Of a DNA stretch of 32,730 nucleotides, positions 1-9,289 are shown piece after piece (position 1 is the stretch's first letter; the number at the start of each line of letters is the position of its first letter). Location of the stretch: positions 1-32,730 of the forward strand of contig MSJH02000196.1 of the NCBI GenBank assembly GCA_001931875.2. The letters are read 5' to 3'. Both the position numbers and the translations under genes were made by a program. Source of the stretch: Byssochlamys sp. IMV 00236. Taxonomy: Eukaryota; Ascomycota; Eurotiomycetes; Eurotiales; Thermoascaceae. The notes under the pieces were generated by a model. The model was not told where the DNA came from. It made no database searches and was given only the letters and a program-made list of their open reading frames with translations.

Positions 1-606
1 TTTTTTTTTTTTTTGCTTATAATTGTTGATTGTACTGTTAATAGACCACAACATCATTTGCTACGATCTAAGAAACCCTACCTTGCCTTTGTATACCTAT
101 CACGGGCACCAGAAGGCTGTTTCATACGTCAAGTGGCTTAATGACAACGAACTTGTCTCTGCGTAAAGTATAGCGGTATAGATCATTACAAATCAGATTG
201 AACTCACTGTATATGTAGCTCTACAGACAATTCGATAAAGTTATGGGAAAGAGAAACAGTTACCTGCATGAGAACTTTTACGGGCCATCTGAACGAGAAG
301 AACTTTGTTGGATTATCCGTAAATGAGAATTGGATTGCTTGCGGAAGTGAAACGAATACGGTCTATGCATATCACAAACATGCCCAAGCGCCCATTGCCA
401 AATACACGTTCCCTATTGATGCAATTCCTGTATGTGAATATTGACACTTTAAAAAGGGGCAGTTACTTATGTGTTTCGTATAGACAAGAATGATGCTCGA
501 TAGTGATCCTGCATACTTTGTTAGTTCGGTATGCTGGAAAAAGGATACTTCTAAGCTGCTCTCTGCCAACAGCAAAGGTGTTGTTCGCGTTCTTCAACTG
601 AAATAA
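1..606 (+). CDS. COP1: COP1-like E3 ubiquitin ligase, C-terminal WD40 part (5' truncated by window)
   Basis: Three exons can be read: 45-162, 219-429 and 484-606 (stop TAA 604-606), with short GT-AG introns. The spliced peptide contains YDLRNP, HGHQKAVSYVKW, ELVSASTDNSIKLW, IACGSETNTVYAYHKH, SSVCWKKD and LLSANSKGVVRVLQLK. These match the last blades of the COP1/RFWD2 WD40 propeller, including its characteristic 'GSETN-VY-YHK' stretch. In the family this propeller binds substrate and adaptor degrons while an N-terminal RING recruits E2; the RING and coiled coil would lie left of the window. Bases 1-44 are read as the end of an intron (T-rich tract, acceptor AG at 43-44). The frame is intact where visible. 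It could be a COP1-like paralogue rather than the orthologue. Confidence 0.8.
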
Positions 607-1099
607 GAATGTTTTGCCATCATATCTTCCTCCATTTTCTTCACCGCTATCTTTTTCTTTCTTTCATTTCATGCTTAATTAGTATCATAGTTGTGATAAA
701 GACGATAATAGCAATGAAAATATCTTTACAATAAACAAAACTATGCTTCAAATAATACCTTTTTGCAAGCTTAGCCAATGTGAGTGACACATTGACATAA
801 ACTGATAACACTTTTGATGGTTTAGCAAGTCAACAAGTGTTTCCTTTCTTTTTTAAAAAACAGAAACCAAAGCTGGATGTCTACCTTACGCTGATCTCCT
901 TAGTGAAATAAAGATTGAGTCAATTCAATCTCAACATAAATAAGGAGGGCAATCTGTTCATGCTGTTGATTAGAAATACGTCATTTATACCCATGCAAGC
1001 AGAGATTGAGTGAATTAACAGAGAGTAAGCGTTTGCTACATTCCCCCCATTGACTTGCTTATAGAAATAACTAAAGGTTAAAGCAATGTATAATTATAT
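607..1099. other. Intergenic stretch after COP1-like gene
   Basis: AT-rich DNA with no convincing coding frame in either strand. It holds the 3' flank of the COP1-like gene and the upstream flank of the decayed transposase. A weak pair of related words (ATTGAGTCAATTCAATCT near 916 and GATTGAGTGAATTAAC near 1004) was seen but has no clear meaning. Confidence 0.5.
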
Positions 1100-1388
1100 A
1101 CATATGCATGAATGCGTGTACAATGAACCGTGGGTTGAATGAGAAAAGTTTTCGAACAATAGTATTTCTCACGATACAAGAAGCTCAAACCTTTTCTCCC
1201 TGAATTGAACCCTATTGAATAGATTTGGCCAGCCTGAAAGAGTAAGCTTAAAAGAGAAGTGCTCTTAAAAAACTTTGACTTCGCGTATAAGAGAAGCATG
1301 CAGCAATGTTCTTATTAATGACCTAAAAGGCTTCTGCAGATACTCACCCAAGAAGTTCGACGATTGCTTAGAGCGCAAATCCGTATAG
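1100..1388 (+). pseudogene. Decayed Tc1/mariner-like transposase, C-terminal remnant
   Basis: Reading the plus strand with one frameshift and stops gives LKPFLPELNPIE, then IWPA, KSKLKREVLL, then REACSNVLINDLKGFCRYSP and FDDCLERKSV before TAG at 1386-1388. This follows the order of the Tc1-family C-terminus: the 'YSPELNPIE..W..LK' block with the last catalytic acidic residue, then 'R.....AC..V....L..FC.HS...F..C'. In-frame stops after NPIE and IWPA, plus the frame change near 1300, show it is dead. The segment N-terminal to 1100 was not recognised, and no terminal inverted repeat was found. Confidence 0.65.
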
Positions 1389-1706
1389 TTTTTATGGTAC
1401 AGGAGAGTGGTAAGTGGATATAATGTGATGTCTTTTATATAATTGACCCATGGATATAGTTTTTTATGGAATACACAGGCTCAGAAAATGTGTCTCTATA
1501 GCTGGACAAGCAAAAACAACCACATGATTTACTCTGATCAAGATATATTAGCCATAGGAAACGGTGAAGGCGGCTTTGGTCTTTGTCTTCACTCAGATCT
1601 TATTCATGGTTATACCAAACCATGTGCCACATTTGATAATCCTGTGTTAACTGTGACGAATATATTTGAATGCATGGGTTTAGAAATATGGAGTTTCCTG
1701 TATTAA
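1389..1706 (+). pseudogene. TLDc-domain protein, C-terminal half only
   Basis: Exon 1389-1410 and exon 1461-1706 join across a GT-AG intron (GTAAGT donor after GAGTG, acceptor ATAG) to give FYGTGECFLWNT, LYSWTSKNNHMIYSDQ, ILAIGNGEGGFGLCLHSDL, HGYTKPCATFDNPVL and LEIWSFLY, then stop. This is the C-terminal half of a TLDc domain (OXR1/MEAK7/TLDC family), with the 'GTGE.FLW', 'DQ..LAIG.G.G..GL.L..DL..G.S..C.TF.N..L' and 'LE.W.F' signatures. The N-terminal half ('W.LLYSL..HG.S..TLY') is not upstream. That place is taken by the Tc1-like transposase tail, so the gene was probably cut by a transposon or rearrangement. A distant upstream exon cannot be excluded. Confidence 0.65.
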
Positions 1707-1712
1707 GTTTAT

Positions 1713-2438
1713 TTAACAAAGAAATTTACACATAATGTCAGATACATATGACTGTGACTCTTCAATCGACAGCTTATGACGAACAGGTGGGCGAATGGGA
1801 GCTACCATTGCATCGTTAGTGGATACATGCAAATATTCATTCAAATAATAAATCAAATCATTACTGATAATTCTTTGTCGCTTCATAATTTCATCAATTT
1901 CTTGATTCTTTCTCTTGTTTGAAGTCATTATTTCAAGACCATCGTCTTCATCGTTGTTACTATAGGCATTCAGTAGTTCGTTCCAAATGTCCGCATGAGA
2001 TATTCGTTCACGAACAGTATAAATTCTGCATTCTTCTTCTTCTTCGTCTTCATCCTCATTACAGTACTCTATTAATAATTCTTTCCAAATATCTGCATGT
2101 GGTATTGGTTTACGTACAGCTGCAATAATCGCTTCTTCTTCTTCTTCTTCGGTTGTTTCTTTATCTTTATTAGTCGAAGAATTTGGTATCAAATACTTGG
2201 TAATAGTATTATTTTGCTTCTTTGTGTTTACTGCCTTTTTCTTTTTATGAGTGGTATTGTTGCTCTTATTGCCTATCAGTACTGGTGACGGTTTGACTGG
2301 TGAGAGATCTGTAAGTTGTGGTTCAATGAAAGCAATCGATGGGTTGATAGACGCTTTTACTAGTTTATTGGTTGTTGTTGTCGTATCACGTCTTTGGTGT
2401 TGCTTTCTTTTTGAAATGAAGGAGTCAAGAGTCGACAT
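1713..2438 (-). CDS. Unknown acidic, probably disordered protein with a duplicated motif
   Basis: Uninterrupted 241-residue frame from ATG at 2438 to stop at 1713. Family not recognised. The N-terminus (MSTLDSFISKRK) is basic. Residues 15-100 are Thr/Asn/Lys-rich and look disordered. Two long acidic runs follow. A tandem motif appears twice: VRKPIPHADIWKELLIEY and VRERISHADIWNELLNAY, each followed by an acidic run. The last 60 residues (MKRQRIISNDLIYYLNEY, PIRPPVRHKLSIEE) look more ordered. TLDSFI slightly resembles a PCNA-binding peptide, but it is a poor match and only a guess. The gene converges on the TLDc fragment, seven bases away. The long open frame with duplicated non-low-complexity blocks argues for a real gene. 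Confidence 0.6.
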   Translation of the reverse strand: MSTLDSFISKRKQHQRRDTTTTTNKLVKASINPSIAFIEPQLTDLSPVKPSPVLIGNKSNNTTHKKKKAVNTKKQNNTITKYLIPNSSTNKDKETTEEEEEEAIIAAVRKPIPHADIWKELLIEYCNEDEDEEEEECRIYTVRERISHADIWNELLNAYSNNDEDDGLEIMTSNKRKNQEIDEIMKRQRIISNDLIYYLNEYLHVSTNDAMVAPIRPPVRHKLSIEESQSYVSDIMCKFLC

Positions 2439-4213
2439 GGTATTAGTTTATAAGAAGAAAAAAAAAGGGAAAAAAAAGGTAGTTCAAAATTTCTTTATTT
2501 TTTTCAAATTCAGCCAATCTCGTCAGCTTAAAAAACAATGAAATGGAAGTAGCCAATGGTAGCTTGTGTAAATAGTCAAATAACCTCTAGCTCTGACCTT
2601 GACCTGTCCTAGTTGGATAACATCATGTTTCTTTTTACACTACAAGCTTGGACATCTTTATTAGCGTACAAGATGGTATGGATGATTGCCCAATGGGTTG
2701 TATCAATACAAGAACATTCCTCATAGTGAGAAAAGTAACGAATAGAGCGCAGAAAAAGGTTGACTAATGATCTTGCACTCTTTAATAGACAATATGTATC
2801 AAGTAAATTATATGAACTACTTAAAGGAAGAAAGGAAATGTTAATTTTTGATATTTATACTTTGAGCTGGATGTCGTATAAATAATGTCTTGTTCCTACA
2901 CTTTATGTTTTTAAAGTTTTATATAGTCTTGTTCATCATAGCTTGACGTCTTTAAATCATTGACCGCACAAGCTTGAGAAAAGCATTTTGACTAATATCT
3001 ACTTTCAGCTCATACAGATTATTGATCCGGATCTGTACTTACCCAGCGGTTTATCAGACATCCTCAAATCAGAACTTTGCGCATAGGTAAGTAATCAAAG
3101 CATATCTCTTCAGGAAGATAGGTTTGCGGTCATATTACATATCAATCTGTGAATCCGGGAAATGAGACGGTCGCTTAAACATTGGACTGGGTGTCTTATG
3201 TATTCATTCTTACACAGGATCTATCAATTGTAAGTTGATCTTACGATAATAGTCTTTCTTACGCGCATATTACTTAACGATATGCTTAAAGTGACAAGAT
3301 ATTCAAAATAATATATACTAACAGTAGTAATGTAAAGTTCACTTTGATAGAATAATCAAACTCTTTGAACTACTCAAATGCTTGACACGGGGTTATTATT
3401 ACACAACGTTTGAAATTTTCCAAAAATTTGTGGTTTTGCTTCTATCGTCCCCAAGGCATAATGACGTTGATAACAAAAGACTTGATCATTGTACCCAGTG
3501 CTGGGCATGCAGAAAGAAGTTCTTACGTTTGGGATATTGTACATATCAAAAGGATGCCAACCTCTTTTAGAATTATCAGTTGATATATTGATATTTACGG
3601 ATGATCTCGATGGTACAATACTTTCTCAACGTCCAAGCAAGAATGGAATTCTGTATATACATATTCCATAATTTTCATATAAATCAATCAGAGAAAGATG
3701 TTATTTTAGTCTCCCTACGAAATTCCCGTTTAACCAACCGAAAGTTCATATAACCCAGGTGAGTCTCTCATTGATGATAAACAATAAGGCCTGTCAGTGG
3801 TGATCTATGATGATGAGACTAAAATTTTGACGTTGAAACAAGAATATTTTAAACATGATGTGGCCATAAAACTCTATAATAAATGATTAACTGCAGACTC
3901 TGAAACTTTAACAAGTATAATCTTTCTTAAAAGATCTTTACACTAGATCATCTGTGTCTATTCTTAGACTTGAAACGATGTGTAATACTCCTATGCAGTC
4001 AGTTTCATACTCTCTCTCTCTTTCTTTTACTGTTCATTAGGTTTAACTTCAATCACTCGGTATTCTAAAAAAAATGTAGGACCATCTTACAGTGACCATT
4101 CATCTTGTCCACGCCCAAAGGATGAGTCTTAACTGAGTCTAAATTATCCTTTTAATACTTGTTCACTAATTTTTACATATTGCATTCTTTTTATTTTATT
4201 TTTCAACTCCCAA
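2439..4213. other. Gene-poor region with unassigned coding-like scraps
   Basis: No gene could be assigned over about 1.8 kb. Coding-like scraps occur near 3039-3083 and 3489-3671; the latter frame contains MQKEVLTFGILYISKGCQ and SVDILIFTDDLDGTIL. Another lies near 3800-3885 (VIYDDETKILTLKQEYFKHD). They do not join into a recognisable protein and may be old remnants. A CT-rich tract at about 4010-4026 and the region up to 4213 presumably include the NRAMP promoter. No tRNA or rRNA was seen. Confidence 0.4.
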
Positions 4214-6161
4214 ATGTTGAACTCATTTGGAAGGATCACAAAGTACTTGAAGACACTGGGCAAGTTTATAGGCCCAGGATTCATGATTGCTGTTGGATAG
4301 TATGTTTTATTGTATATTATAAAAGCCATATATTAATAATGAGCCTTATTTATCAGCTTAGATCCAGGCAATTGGGCAACAGATATGGAAGGTGGATCAT
4401 CTTTTGGATATAGACTATTGTTTATCATTCTTGTCTCCAACATCATTGCTGTGTTTCTTCAGAACTTAACCATTCGTTTGGGCACAGTAACCGGACTCGA
4501 TTTAGCTTCTGCCTCCAGAAAATTCTTTCCCAAATGGTTGAATCTATTCTTGTATGTCTTGGCTGAAATCGCTATTATTGCAACAGATATTGCTGAAGTC
4601 ATTGGATCAGCCATTGCTTTAAATTTGCTATTTCCCAGTTTACCTTTACCAGCTGGCGTTGCTATTACAGCAGTGGACGTATTCATCATTTTATTGTTTT
4701 ATAATGAAGATGTAGAAGATGATGAAAATTCAACTTCAGGAAGAATGGTACGCATTTTTGAGATATTTGTCATGATACTGGTTGCTGCTGTAGGCATATG
4801 CTTTATCATCGAATTAGCCTATTCAGATATCGTTGCTGTGGACGTCTTTAAAGGTTTTCTTCCAACAAGGGAAATATTCACGGAGCCTGAAGTACTGTAT
4901 GTGGCCATTGGTATTATTGGTGCTACAGGTAAGAAAAAGATAAGCTACCTTTCATACATTTTACTCAATTTACTCTTAAAAGTCATGCCTCATAATCTTT
5001 ATTTACACAGCTTTATTGTTCAGTCTCGATGTCGTGAATGGAAGATAGGCAGACCCAAAGTGTCCAAGAGAGGAGAACAATGGATAGTGAAGAGTAATCA
5101 ATTTGACCTGCAAACAAATAAGCCAGTGCAACAAAATATGACTCCCTTGGAAATGGCCATGTCGCATACATCTATTCCTATCAATTCACCAGGCCAAGTC
5201 AACTTTGAAAGTGTCAGAAAGTATCTTGATCGCTCTTTGAAAAAGAACCTGCATTATGGATTCATGGATTTGCTTGTTGCTCTTACATTTGCCTTTTTTG
5301 TTAATTGTTCCATCCTTATTGTTGCATCAGCCAATTTCTACTATACGTCAGGCGGCCAGGGACAACAACAAATACAAGACTTATTTAGTGCACATGCTCT
5401 CCTCTTACAGTATCTCGGTCCTCCAGCCGCCGTCACTTTTGCACTTGCTCTCTTATGCGCTGGCCAATCAAGTACATTGACTGCAACATTAGCAGGACAA
5501 GGTAATGATAATTATCACCAAAAGAAATGATTTACTTATGCTGTTTCTAGTAATCATGAGTGGCTTCTTGGGTATGACAACAAGGCCATGGATTCGTCGT
5601 ATAGTTACACGACTAATTGCTATTGCACCCGCAATGGTCGCAGCATGTGTTGCTGGTCGTTCAGGATTAAGTAATATGCTGGTGGCCAGTCAGGTAGCAC
5701 TAAGTATTCAACTACCATTTGCCGTGGTGCCTCTTGTTTATTTAACATCAAGAAAGTCAGCAATGAAACTAGACTTGGTGGTCGAAGGCAAAGAAGTTGA
5801 CTCGATTCCACTTGTTACTGAACAAGCAAAGATGTCTCTGATTGACCGTCTTGTTTCTCGCTTGAGATTCTCAAGATCCAAATCTGACTGGACACGGTTT
5901 CCTCAATTCAGCAAACTAAATAAGCGAGCAGTAAAGGACTTTTTTGTTCAATCAAGTGGCCAAGGAGAAGAAGAAGAAGAACGGCCTTCTTCTGATAGTT
6001 CAATAGAAGAAAAGTCAAATAATCATTTAACTATAGATGCATTGCCTGAACCACTTGTTTATGCTAATGGTAAAGTAACCAAAGTGATATCAGTCCTAGT
6101 AGCTCTGCTATTAATTGGATTAAATGGATATCTTGTTGTATCATTATTCATGCAAATTTAA
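4214..6161 (+). CDS. NRAMP (Smf-type) divalent metal transporter
   Basis: Four exons (4214-4299, 4357-4928, 4983-5501, 5551-6161) give 595 residues, a normal NRAMP length. It is a multi-pass membrane protein expected to import Mn2+/Fe2+ with protons. The metal-binding DPGN motif of TM1 is at residues 31-34 (GYLDPGNWATD) and the TM6 MPH motif at 221-223 (VMPHNLYLHS). Also present are EIAIIATDIAEVIGSAIAL, the loop RLGTVTGLDLA and GQSSTLTATLAGQ. The DPGN and MPH blocks are each completed by splicing across introns 1 and 2. Intron 2 (4929-4982, 54 bp) has no stop and keeps frame, so naive prediction would retain it and insert 18 residues inside TM6. The C-terminal cytosolic loop (about 455-560) is Ser/Glu-rich and species-specific. 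ATG 4214 is chosen because it leads into GKFIGPGFMIAVG, the start of TM1. Plasma-membrane versus vacuolar/endosomal location cannot be told. Confidence 0.93.
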
Positions 6162-7070
6162 ATACCTCATTTCATCCCCCCCCTTTTTTTCACATTTCTT
6201 CCCTACTCACTCTGTCCATACTTATATTTATTAAACATCCAGTCTTTTTTTTAAAAATTCAACTTTGCTTTACTTTTCAAAGCGATACACACTTTTTTAG
6301 AAGAGCACAGCGTGATTATATAAAAGTAGTAAGATTGAATTAGTTCTTTTTATTAATAAAGAGTGGTTCTTATACTTTAAGTTTACTATGGGATAATCAT
6401 TGTAAAATAGTTGCGGTTGGATCCTTTACTTGAAAGCTCTGATATAACTAGCTTTCAAAATGATTACGTAGACTTACAAAAGTATCGAGTAAACTACACC
6501 AAGAGCTTTTATTATTGAGACAATTGATATTTTTTCATTCAGGATTGCCACCCCTGTTAGTCTCTGTTACCACCTCACTCTTCACTTCCAAGCTGAAACC
6601 AGCTCATATTTACCTGAGTTTAAAATAGCTTACTCGCTAAGAATGACGGTACCTGATATGTAAAGAGAGAGAGAAAGTGAGCGATGGAACACCAAACAGG
6701 TTCAATTAATACATTAAACACGTATGCTTTATTTTTGGGGCCTTATTATACATGAACTATTTCTTTGATTGACCGATGCATTTATTCTAATTTTTATGTT
6801 GTCAGTTTGATCAACCATGACCACATGTGATAGGTTCGTATTTATATCAAAGAGAATGAACTGGATAGCCTTAGGCTAGTGTGAAGTTGTATAGTGATAA
6901 CAGAGGTAACATTGGCCTATTTTTGAGTGCACCAAGTGTTTGCCAAAAAAAGTTTTTATGTTACTGCATAAGGAAAATCATTTTAAGCGGACATTGATCT
7001 TAATTCGTTGCGATTGTATTTTTTGGAAATACTACACCTTCTTTTTTATTTCTTCTTTTAACGAAAAAAG
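6162..7070. other. Intergenic region between NRAMP and ArfGAP genes
   Basis: AT-rich spacer of about 0.9 kb. It begins with a C/T tract (6175-6190) in the NRAMP 3' flank and ends with the ArfGAP promoter and leader (ACGAAAAAAG just before ATG 7071). No coding frame, RNA gene or repeat could be supported. Confidence 0.5.
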
Positions 7071-8472
7071 ATGTCAGTTGCCGAATATAAAAAGAAATTA
7101 TACGAAATACAAAGAACAGGCGAAAATAAGTCTTGCTTTGACTGTGGTGCACCCAATCCACAATGGGCAAGTGTTTCCTATGGCATCTTCATTTGTCTCG
7201 ACTGTTCAGGCATTCATCGTTCCTTTGGTGTCCACATTAGGTAAAGAATAAAAAAGAGAGAAATGACTTACTGACTTGCTTAGTTTTGTTCGTTCAATCA
7301 CAATGGACAAGTGGTTTGACGACCAGTTAAAAAAGATGGAGGTAAACAAATAAGATTGTAAAGGATATTAGAGATTAAGCGTGCATTTAAAGTTGGGAGG
7401 CAACCAAAAAGCAAAGGATTTCTTTAGCTCTCAGCCTGATTATTCTCCCAACATGTCCATGAAAGATAAATACCATAGCCATTTTGCTGAATTATATCGA
7501 AGCAAGGTAAAGAAAAAAAAGTGCCATAAAGTAGAAAAAAGACTCACGTTATATACAGTTGAGTGCTGAAGCTGAGGGACGTCCATGGACACCAACGCTT
7601 GCATCCAAAAAGCCATCAACACCTACAACAAGCAGCACACGATCATTGAACTTATCAAACGAACATCGTTCAAGCTCTTCTATATCTTTAACGGATACTA
7701 AAGCTCGTAACGAAGAATACTTTGCAAAGCTTGGTAACGTTAATGACAGTAGACCAGAGTAAGTCATGCACACATCGAAGAAAACAGAGAGGACTGATGA
7801 GTACATAGCAACTTGCCACCAAGTCAAGGAGGAAAATACACAGGGTTTGGCAATCCTCAATGTAAATAGTACATGTTGTGCCGTGTGTATTCTTATTCAT
7901 GTTCACTTTTAGTTGATTATTCGCCACAGTCATCAAACACAGATATTCATGACCTCATTAACGATCCACGAGCTGCTATTGAAAAAGGCTGGTCGCTTTT
8001 GTCTTCCGTTGGTAAAGCAGCAGTTGAACTTGGCCGTCATGTAAAGAACAATGCAGTCAATGGTGAATATGTCAATCCTGCTGTTATTGATCAAATACGT
8101 GATAACGTAAACTATTATGTGAACTCACTCACACAACCAAGGGTAAAAAAAAAAGCAAAGCATACATGGCTCATGAGTACTCAATTTCTTTTATAGCAAA
8201 CCCAGTCATCTGCATCATCTTTCCTTTACTCTTCAAACAACCATACTTCATCAGCAGCAGATGATATGACAGATGAAGATTTCTTTAAAACCAGCTTGGG
8301 ATCTTCAAACAATAACAACTATTTATCCCCCACAACTACGACTATCCCTTCAGCAAAGCCATCTCGACCAACAGCTACCACGACAGACAGTAGCACCTCT
8401 GTACGTGCAAGAGCAAATTCTTCCAACAGAAGAAAGACAAACAAGGCCAACGATGAATGGAGTGACTGGTGA
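7071..8472 (+). CDS. GCS1: ArfGAP1/Gcs1-type ADP-ribosylation factor GTPase-activating protein
   Basis: Seven exons (7071-7240, 7284-7341, 7393-7506, 7559-7758, 7809-7861, 7913-8142, 8197-8472) splice to 366 residues. The ArfGAP domain is at the N-terminus: the zinc finger CFDC at 22-25 and CLDC at 42-45 (C-x2-C-x16-C-x2-C) and the arginine finger R50 in [12 protein letters not shown]. It continues through [20 protein letters not shown] and [14 protein letters not shown]. Downstream [15 protein letters not shown] and [17 protein letters not shown] resemble the ALPS/curvature-sensing region of ArfGAP1/Gcs1, followed by a Ser/Thr/Asn-rich tail ending DEWSDW. The protein stimulates GTP hydrolysis on Arf and controls COPI vesicle coats at the Golgi. 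Exon 3 starts at TTGGGAGG (7393), because that acceptor alone restores MELGGN. Exon 5 is only 53 bp. Confidence 0.93.
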
Positions 8473-8691
8473 AGGAGACAATGCCAATAGACAAAAATAA
8501 AAATATATGCTATTTCAGAAATTATTCGCACACATTACAAGATCAATACCAATTAAACACTTTGTCTTTTTTATTATTTAAAAAGACAACATTTAATATA
8601 TAAAATGAGCTTGATGTTTTTGAGAAAAAGATAAATGTGGTCAAGACTTTATCACAAAATAAAAAGTTGTTAGAGAATTTGTTTAAATAGT

Positions 8692-8958
8692 CTAATCTTG
8701 ACTTTTCTTTTTCTTTTCTTCTTCTTCCTTGGACCAAAAAGTAAGACCAGCTATTCTCCAGCTAACCCTAAGGTATGCTATATTTTTTACTCTTGTAAGA
8801 AACCAATATGTAGTATTATAGATCATAAAATCGAAAGCAGTAACTGGTGCTAGTTGGGGGGTAGTTTGGTTCTTACCAAATCTTGGTCCCATCCGCTCTC
8901 TTTCTTGCTCTCTCTCTCTCTTTTCCCTTCTTTCTCTGGGCCAGTTATCACTGTCCAT
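8692..8958 (-). CDS. Possible small spliced gene, unknown
   Basis: Tentative two-exon model: 8958-8877 and 8777-8692, about 55 residues (MDSDNWPRERREKRERE..., MGPRFG, then AYLRVSWRIAGLTFWSK and a Lys/Glu tail). A good donor (GTAAGA after TTTG), a branch-point-like TAATACTAC and an acceptor ATAG support splicing. An alternative acceptor (AAGAG) adds four residues and keeps the same frame. The hydrophobic block resembles a small membrane or mitochondrial protein, but I do not recognise a family. Unspliced, the frame is also open, so this may be a chance ORF in Arg/Glu-rich purine DNA. Confidence 0.25.
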   Translation of the reverse strand: MDSDNWPRERREKREREQERERMGPRFGKNQTTPQLAPVTAFDFMIYNTTYWFLTRVKNIAYLRVSWRIAGLTFWSKEEEEKKKKSQD

Positions 8959-9289
8959 ATAATGCACTTCGGGTAAGATATTAATAACCTTTTTTACATA
9001 TTTATTCACTTTTCTTGTCTCTTTTTTTCTCTTATAAATCCTCTTCTTATAATGTAAGTATTTAATATCAATGTAAATAACTGATTTACTAATCATTTCT
9101 TTATTCATCCTTTTGCTTTTTGTGGGCTCTCTTTTTATTATTATTTGTTGTATCTTTTATTATTTTTTGTTGTCTGAAATTATCATTTTTTTAATCAGTG
9201 AATAAAATGTATGCTTTTAAGTAACCAAAATTATATCCAATCGGATTTCTCTCCGTATTTGTTAATTATATCCAATCAAATCACTTTAT
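8959..9289. other. AT-rich spacer downstream of PMT gene
   Basis: About 330 bases of T-rich DNA (TTTTTATTATTATTTGTTG-type runs near 9130-9180). A repeated word TATATCCAATC is seen at 9232 and 9268. It would hold the 3' untranslated region of the minus-strand PMT gene. No other feature is supported. Confidence 0.45.

Noticed and set aside
2251..2541. Plus-strand ORF opposite the 241-residue protein
   Set aside because: Antisense shadow with Val/Leu runs generated by the Thr/Asn-rich codons of the minus-strand gene.
4159..4413. 84-residue plus-strand ORF before the NRAMP gene
   Set aside because: Overlaps NRAMP exon 1 in the wrong frame and runs through its intron.
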